Below, piece after piece: positions 19,235 through 23,367 of a stretch of DNA of 23,367 bases. A model generated the notes under the pieces. The model was not told where the DNA came from, made no database searches, and was given only the letters and a program-made list of their open reading frames with translations. Position numbers and translations under genes: made by a program. This stretch comes from a virus, in the IMG/VR virus record IMGVR_UViG_3300024308_000062, positions 1 through 23,367 of that record, one strand, 5' to 3'. Position 1 is the first letter of the stretch. Each line of letters begins with the position of its first letter.

Positions 19235-20631
19235 AGACGAAAGCGGATTATCTGGCGCGGGCTGAAGCGGTCATCGCCGACTACCCCAAGGCGGCCCTGG
19301 CCTATCAGGTGCGCGACCCGCGCCTGCTGGCCATGCTCGAATCCATGGCCACCATGCTGTCGCTGCACTCGATGGAGCAGGATACGGCCGCCATGGAGCC
19401 GTGGACGAAGGCGCGCGACGTCACCGTACTGGCCGATGCAGCGGTCAAGGGCGTGCTGCCCTTCGGTACGCCCATGCGCGTCTCGCTGAGCGTGCAGAAC
19501 ATCACAGCCACGGCCTTCCCAGTGCTGACCGGGCGGCGCCTGCTCGATCAGCAGGGGCGCATCTACGTGGTCACCACCGGCGCCACGGTGCCCGCCAATG
19601 GCACCGCCACGATTCAGGCGGTGCAGCAGGCGCCGACGCTGATCACGCATACCGTCAGCGCCAATCAGGCGTTCTACCGGATCGAGGTGCCGGCACCGGA
19701 GATCGGCTATATCGCCGAGGTCCGCGTCGCCGACAGCCTGGGCAATGCCTTCACCTACACGCCCGAGTTCACCAATATCGAGATCGAGCAGCGGGTGTTC
19801 CACCTCGAATCGGACGAGAACCGCACGCTCGCCGTAGTGTTCGGCGCGGATGCCATCGGCGGCTACCAGCCCAACGTCGGCGAGGTGCTGAACGTCACTG
19901 CGCAGGTCACCGAGGGCGATATCACCCTGTCCGAGGGCTCGACCTTCGTATTCGAGTACGCCACCACCCTGGCCGAGTCGGGCGCCAAGATCACCCTGAC
20001 GGCGGTCACCCAGCCAGGTGCGGCGCCGATGGATATCGCCACCCTGCGCGAGATCACCAGCTACCCGTCACTCTACGACGGCTCGGCGGTCTATAACGGC
20101 AACTTCGACTTCCTGCTGCGCCGCAACCTGTCGCCGTTCCGCTTCCTGGCGGTGTGGAACGAGCAGCGCGAGGAGGAGGTTCGCGGGCCGAACGTGGATC
20201 ACATGAATCGCCTGTTCATCGCGGCGCTCAAGGATGGCGTCGATACCGCGACCCTGCGCGCTGCCATCGAGCGCGTGGTCTATGCCGCCGACAACTCCTA
20301 CCGCATCCGCTGGGTCGAGGTGGCCGAGAGTGAAATCCCGGTCACCGTCAATCTGCAGGTGCCAGACGTCTACGACAGCGGTGCCGTGCAGCAGCAGGCG
20401 CGCGAGATCATCCTGGCGCAGTACGGCCGCGATTCGGCATGGGCCAAGCGCGGCTCGGGGCGCGTGCTGTACCGGCGCGTCACCTCGCTGCTGGAGGATG
20501 CGATTCAGGCCTGCCAGGCTGATGAGGCCGACATTCAGGTCGTGGTGCAGGACGACGCCGTGCTGCTGCCTGAAACCTACCGCTATGTCTCGGAGACGAG
20601 CCTGGTGGTCAATGTGAGCGTGCCGTCGTGA
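19231..20631 (+). CDS. baseplate wedge protein, J/gp6-like, 466 aa
   Basis: The protein has the layout of baseplate J-like wedge proteins (P2 gpJ, T4 gp6). An N-terminal helical region (DPRLLAMLESMATMLSLHSMEQDTAAM) is followed by a beta-rich domain (ATVPANGTATIQAVQQA and IGYIAEVRVADSLGN). A core contains LREITSYPSLYDGSAVYNGNFDFLLRRNL and FLAVWNEQREEEVRGPNVDHMNRLFIAAL. The C-terminal domain includes VARIANT-like strands around IPVTVNLQVPDVYD. It would form the wedge dimers of a contractile tail baseplate, which is the main evidence for a myovirus. It starts as GTGA overlap with the gp25-like gene and ends with GTGA overlap into the gpI-like gene. Confidence 0.75.
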   Translation: MKTKADYLARAEAVIADYPKAALAYQVRDPRLLAMLESMATMLSLHSMEQDTAAMEPWTKARDVTVLADAAVKGVLPFGTPMRVSLSVQNITATAFPVLTGRRLLDQQGRIYVVTTGATVPANGTATIQAVQQAPTLITHTVSANQAFYRIEVPAPEIGYIAEVRVADSLGNAFTYTPEFTNIEIEQRVFHLESDENRTLAVVFGADAIGGYQPNVGEVLNVTAQVTEGDITLSEGSTFVFEYATTLAESGAKITLTAVTQPGAAPMDIATLREITSYPSLYDGSAVYNGNFDFLLRRNLSPFRFLAVWNEQREEEVRGPNVDHMNRLFIAALKDGVDTATLRAAIERVVYAADNSYRIRWVEVAESEIPVTVNLQVPDVYDSGAVQQQAREIILAQYGRDSAWAKRGSGRVLYRRVTSLLEDAIQACQADEADIQVVVQDDAVLLPETYRYVSETSLVVNVSVPS

Positions 20632-21299
20632 AGCCGCTTGTCGAGAGCTTTGCCAATGGCACCGTAGAGGACGAGCTGCGCCAGCTGTTCGTGCGCCTGT
20701 ACGAGGAGACGCTGGCCGAGAAGGCCGGCGAGATCAACGTCTACGGTGCTCCGCACCTGGGGCCGTTCTCGCTGATCGAGCGGCATGTGGCGGGCGATGG
20801 CCTATCGGTGATCCGCGAGGACAACGAAGCGGCCCTGCGCTACCTGTTCAAGGCCTGGCGCTTTCGCAACCCGCGGCGCGGCACGCATTTTCTGGCTACC
20901 TACCTGCGCGTGCTGTTCGGCGACTACGAGATCGATCAGCTCTATCAGCTCAAGGCGGGCATGTACCCGCAGCAGCTGCGCAGCGAGAAGGAGATTCAGC
21001 AGCTCGGGCACTCGCTGGCCGACTACTTCCTGACCTCACGCCTACGGGTGCAGCTGGTGACCAGTATCGTACCCGAGCGCATCCTGGCGGCGATGAAATC
21101 GGTGGTAGCGGCGCGCCTGATCCTGCAGGTACGGATCGCGCAGCGCACGCGCATGCAGGTCGGCACCGCGCAAATCTGCTACGGCCAGGCCGTTGCGCGC
21201 ATGACCGGTGAACTGCAGGTCCGCAAGCGTGAATCGACCCAGGCCTACGGCATGACGACCCGTTTCGCCGGGAGCAACCTCGCGTACCTGATCAACTGA
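20628..21299 (+). CDS. tail protein I-like baseplate component, 223 aa
   Basis: The protein contains LRYLFKAWRFRNPRRGTHFLATYLRVLFG (residues about 66-94), then YQLKAGMYPQQLRSEKEIQQL, followed by DYFLTSRLRVQLVTSIVPERILAAMKSVVAARL. A helical unit around an RNPRRGT motif, a YP turn and a final mixed domain are common to phage tail protein I/gp48-like components. The gene lies between the J-like gene and the tail fibre, as gpI does between J and H in P2. Such proteins link the wedge to the fibre. The assignment is partly by synteny. It begins with GTGA coupling to the J-like gene. Confidence 0.6.
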   Translation: MKPLVESFANGTVEDELRQLFVRLYEETLAEKAGEINVYGAPHLGPFSLIERHVAGDGLSVIREDNEAALRYLFKAWRFRNPRRGTHFLATYLRVLFGDYEIDQLYQLKAGMYPQQLRSEKEIQQLGHSLADYFLTSRLRVQLVTSIVPERILAAMKSVVAARLILQVRIAQRTRMQVGTAQICYGQAVARMTGELQVRKRESTQAYGMTTRFAGSNLAYLIN

Positions 21300-21307
21300 T
21301 TCGAGGT

Positions 21308-21350
21308 TCGGAAAGCGGCGCCGATTGCGGCTGATCGGCGCCCGTAGAGT
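21308..21350 (+). promoter_or_regulatory. TCGGAAA box with dyad before the tail-fibre gene
   Basis: TCGGAAAGC starts at 21308. GGCGCCGAT (21317-21325) and ATCGGCGCC (21334-21342) form a perfect nine-base inverted repeat. A -10-like TAGAGT is at 21345-21350, with TA 37 bases from the start of the box, as in the gap before the portal gene. An AGGGG ribosome-binding site closely precedes the ATG at 21387. The dyad might instead terminate or attenuate upstream transcription, but no T-run directly follows it. Confidence 0.4.
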
Positions 21351-21386
21351 GGCCCCATTAGGGTTTTCCGCCCAACAGGGGTACTC

Positions 21387-23348
21387 ATGTCCGAACCGAT
21401 TATCTTCCAGCCCAAGGTCACCCAGGCCGGTGAGGCGGCAGCCTTCAACGCGCAGAGCGACGGGCTTGAGCTGACGCTGACGCACGTCTCGTTCGGCTCG
21501 GGCCTGTACACGCCGACCGGCGAAGAAACCGCCCTGCAGAACGAGATCAAGCGCGTCACCATCAGCGGCGGCAGTCGGGTCAATCCGACGCAGATCCGTA
21601 TGCTGTCGATCTGGCCCGACGACTCCGATAACCCGTTGACCAACTCCGGCGCCATTGGCGAGATCGGCTTTTGGGCGGGCGACACGCTGTTTTCCGTCTG
21701 GAGCCGCGAAGGCGAGCCCATGGGCTACAAGTCGCCTGGCGTGGACTTCGTGCTGTTCAACGATCTGGTGTTCAAGCAGTTCGGTCCCGATAGCGTCACG
21801 GTGCAGGTCGATCCGTCCGGCAGTGCCGCGCTCGCCGCGCTCAGTGCCCACGAGGGTGCGTTCAATGCGCATCCGCAGTACCTGCTGCGTCGCGACGTAG
21901 CCAAGGACTCGGGCTCGCTGGCCTGGCTCGGTCTGGCCGCCGGCACAGCCAATGCGCTGCAGCTGAGCTTGGTCGATGACGAGGCGCAGCTGACTGCCTA
22001 CGGCGCTGGTCAGCGCTTCCAGTTCATGGCGGCCGCGACCAATACCGGCCCCGTCACCGCCAACATCGAAGGCCTTGGCGCCATCGCCATCAAGAAGGCT
22101 GGCGATACCGGCCTGGCGGACGTTGACGCGGGTGATATCAAGGCGGGCGCCATATTCGACCTGAATTTCGACGGCACCTACTTCCAGTTGGGCGGTGGTG
22201 TCGGTGGCGGCAAGGCCTTCGAGCGCTTTTCGTTCACGGCCTCGGTCGCGCAAGCGACTTTCACGGCCCAGCACACGCCTGGCAGCGTGATCGTGCTGCG
22301 CAACGGTCGCGAGGTCACCGATTACGTGTCGGCACCGGATGGCCTGAGCATCACGCTAGCCACGCCCTGCAACCTTGACGACAGCGTGGAAATCCTCGCC
22401 TTCAAGTCGTTCAAGGTCGCCGACGCCTACACCAAGGCCGAGATCGATGCGCTCTGGCAGACCGCCAGCGCCCTGCCGGTCGGCGCCATGCTGCCGTTCG
22501 TGATGCCGATTGTTCCGCCTGGGTTCGTCGAGGTCGCCGACCAGGTGCTGAGCAAGGCGGCCATGCCCGACCTGTATGCCTATATCGGGGACACCTTCGC
22601 CAAGGGCGATGAGCCGGCCGGCTTCTTCCGTATGCCAGAATCGCGCGCCGAGTTCTTCCGCGGCTGGGATCATGGGCGGGGCGTGGATGCTGGGCGTGCG
22701 TTGGGGAGTTATCAGGCGGATGAGCTAAAGGCGCATGATCACCTTACATACGCCGAGAATAAATACTCGTCGCCAGCATCCCTCGGTTCGTCTGGAGCCG
22801 TCGCCCCCCATAACGCAGGGGGCACTGCCGGGATTCGGACGGGCATGACTGGCGGCACCGAAACCCGTCCGCGCAACCTGGCAGTCATGTGGTGCATGAA
22901 GGCCTGGAATGCCCCGATCAATCAGGGGCAGATCGACATTGCGGCGCTGGCCTATCTGGCGGCGCAAGCCTCCGAGACGCAGCAGGGCACCGCCAAGGTC
23001 GCCACCGATGCGCAGATGCTTGATAGCGCCAATGACAGCGTGGTCGTAACGCCAAAGAAGCTGCGCAAGGGGTTTGCGATCAGTCTTGGGTCGAACGGCT
23101 ATATCGCGTTCCCCAGTTGGCTGGGTGGGATAGTTTTTCAGTGGGGTAGCGGAACCATAGCGCCTGTCTCTGATACGCCGGTTGCATTCCCACTTGCTTT
23201 CCCAACCGCGTGCCTTATGGCGCTGGCCGGCGCTGGCAATACAGACGGTAGTGAGGCCGAAGTTGCCACGCGGTCGTGGAGCGCCGGAAATGTCGTTCTC
23301 AAGGCTGATACTGGCGGGAGTTACCGCTATTTGGCCGTTGGCCATTAA
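21387..23348 (+). CDS. tail fibre with N-terminal attachment and collar domains, 653 aa
   Basis: The N-terminal 150 residues (PIIFQPKVTQAGEAAAFNAQSDGLELTLTHVSFGSG, then IGEIGFWAGDTLFSVWS) match the phage tail-collar fibre attachment domain that docks fibres to the baseplate. A middle shaft follows. A collar domain (about 363-450) contains PVGAMLPFVMP, PPGFVEV, the MPDLYAYIGDTF and FFRMPESRAEFFRGWD segments, and the EL-K-x-HDH motif. The C-terminus (about 570-653), GYIAFPSWLGGIVFQWGSG, is a fibre-tip receptor-binding domain. From about residue 430 on, third-position G/C bias falls, suggesting a swapped tip. An AGGGG site precedes the ATG. Confidence 0.88.
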   Translation: MSEPIIFQPKVTQAGEAAAFNAQSDGLELTLTHVSFGSGLYTPTGEETALQNEIKRVTISGGSRVNPTQIRMLSIWPDDSDNPLTNSGAIGEIGFWAGDTLFSVWSREGEPMGYKSPGVDFVLFNDLVFKQFGPDSVTVQVDPSGSAALAALSAHEGAFNAHPQYLLRRDVAKDSGSLAWLGLAAGTANALQLSLVDDEAQLTAYGAGQRFQFMAAATNTGPVTANIEGLGAIAIKKAGDTGLADVDAGDIKAGAIFDLNFDGTYFQLGGGVGGGKAFERFSFTASVAQATFTAQHTPGSVIVLRNGREVTDYVSAPDGLSITLATPCNLDDSVEILAFKSFKVADAYTKAEIDALWQTASALPVGAMLPFVMPIVPPGFVEVADQVLSKAAMPDLYAYIGDTFAKGDEPAGFFRMPESRAEFFRGWDHGRGVDAGRALGSYQADELKAHDHLTYAENKYSSPASLGSSGAVAPHNAGGTAGIRTGMTGGTETRPRNLAVMWCMKAWNAPINQGQIDIAALAYLAAQASETQQGTAKVATDAQMLDSANDSVVVTPKKLRKGFAISLGSNGYIAFPSWLGGIVFQWGSGTIAPVSDTPVAFPLAFPTACLMALAGAGNTDGSEAEVATRSWSAGNVVLKADTGGSYRYLAVGH

Positions 23349-23362
23349 AGGGGGGGTAGTAA

Positions 23363-23367
23363 ATGCA
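23363..23367 (+). CDS. start of next gene (partial), likely fibre-associated
   Basis: An ATG at 23363 follows AGGGGGGG (23349-23356) at six bases, directly after the tail-fibre stop codon. Only the start codon and two further bases are in the window. In many phages a tail-fibre assembly chaperone follows the fibre gene, so this is the expected candidate, but the coding sequence is not visible. Confidence 0.4.

Noticed and set aside
1-23367. tRNA genes, CRISPR arrays, insertion sequences, integrase or attachment sites
   Set aside because: None seen: no cloverleaf-like segments with CCA-type ends, no regularly spaced repeats, no transposase or integrase motifs.

Overview
The window is a segment of a tailed double-stranded DNA phage or prophage with a contractile (myovirus-like) tail. 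All supported genes are on the + strand. They are packed tightly with ATGA, GTGA or TGATG junctions, and the DNA is GC-rich with strong third-position G/C bias. The composition and the small-gene repertoire fit a phage of a GC-rich gammaproteobacterium such as Pseudomonas. That host is an inference, because no host gene, integrase or attachment site is visible. No tRNA, rRNA, CRISPR array or insertion sequence was seen.

Region 1 (1-892) is the end of a small-gene operon: a DUF6378-type protein and a 55-residue Cys-pair protein, closed by a clear rho-independent terminator. Region 2 (about 1000-5266) starts at a good sigma70-like promoter whose spacer carries a 15-bp palindrome. It contains eleven coupled genes: a ParB-like protein, several small putative zinc-binding proteins (one DUF3268), a small membrane protein and unknowns. 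Region 3 (5341-7929) is the large terminase gene. Its Walker A loop is interrupted by a 349-residue intein with LAGLIDADG endonuclease motifs, so splicing is needed to rebuild the packaging ATPase.

Region 4 (8008-11678) is a block of seven accessory genes between terminase and structural genes: DUF2786, ASCH and NinX-like proteins, zinc-ribbon proteins and unknowns. Region 5 (11734-23348) is the virion module: a LysM/gpX-like protein, a SWIM-like CxC/CxH protein, small unknowns, the portal, a candidate prohead protease/scaffold, a tape-measure-like protein ending in a GH19 lysozyme, a gp25-like protein, a baseplate J/gp6-like protein, a gpI-like protein and a tail fibre with collar domain. 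A further gene starts at the right edge. Major capsid, tail sheath and tail tube genes are not recognised and presumably lie outside the window; no small terminase is recognised either.

The most interesting features are the intein in the terminase P-loop, a repeated TCGGAAA-plus-dyad arrangement in the three gaps of the structural region, a 30-bp near-perfect palindrome that runs into a start codon, a possible operator shared by two intergenic regions, and an unusual number of small Cys-paired proteins. All homology statements come from motif recognition by eye; no search was run.
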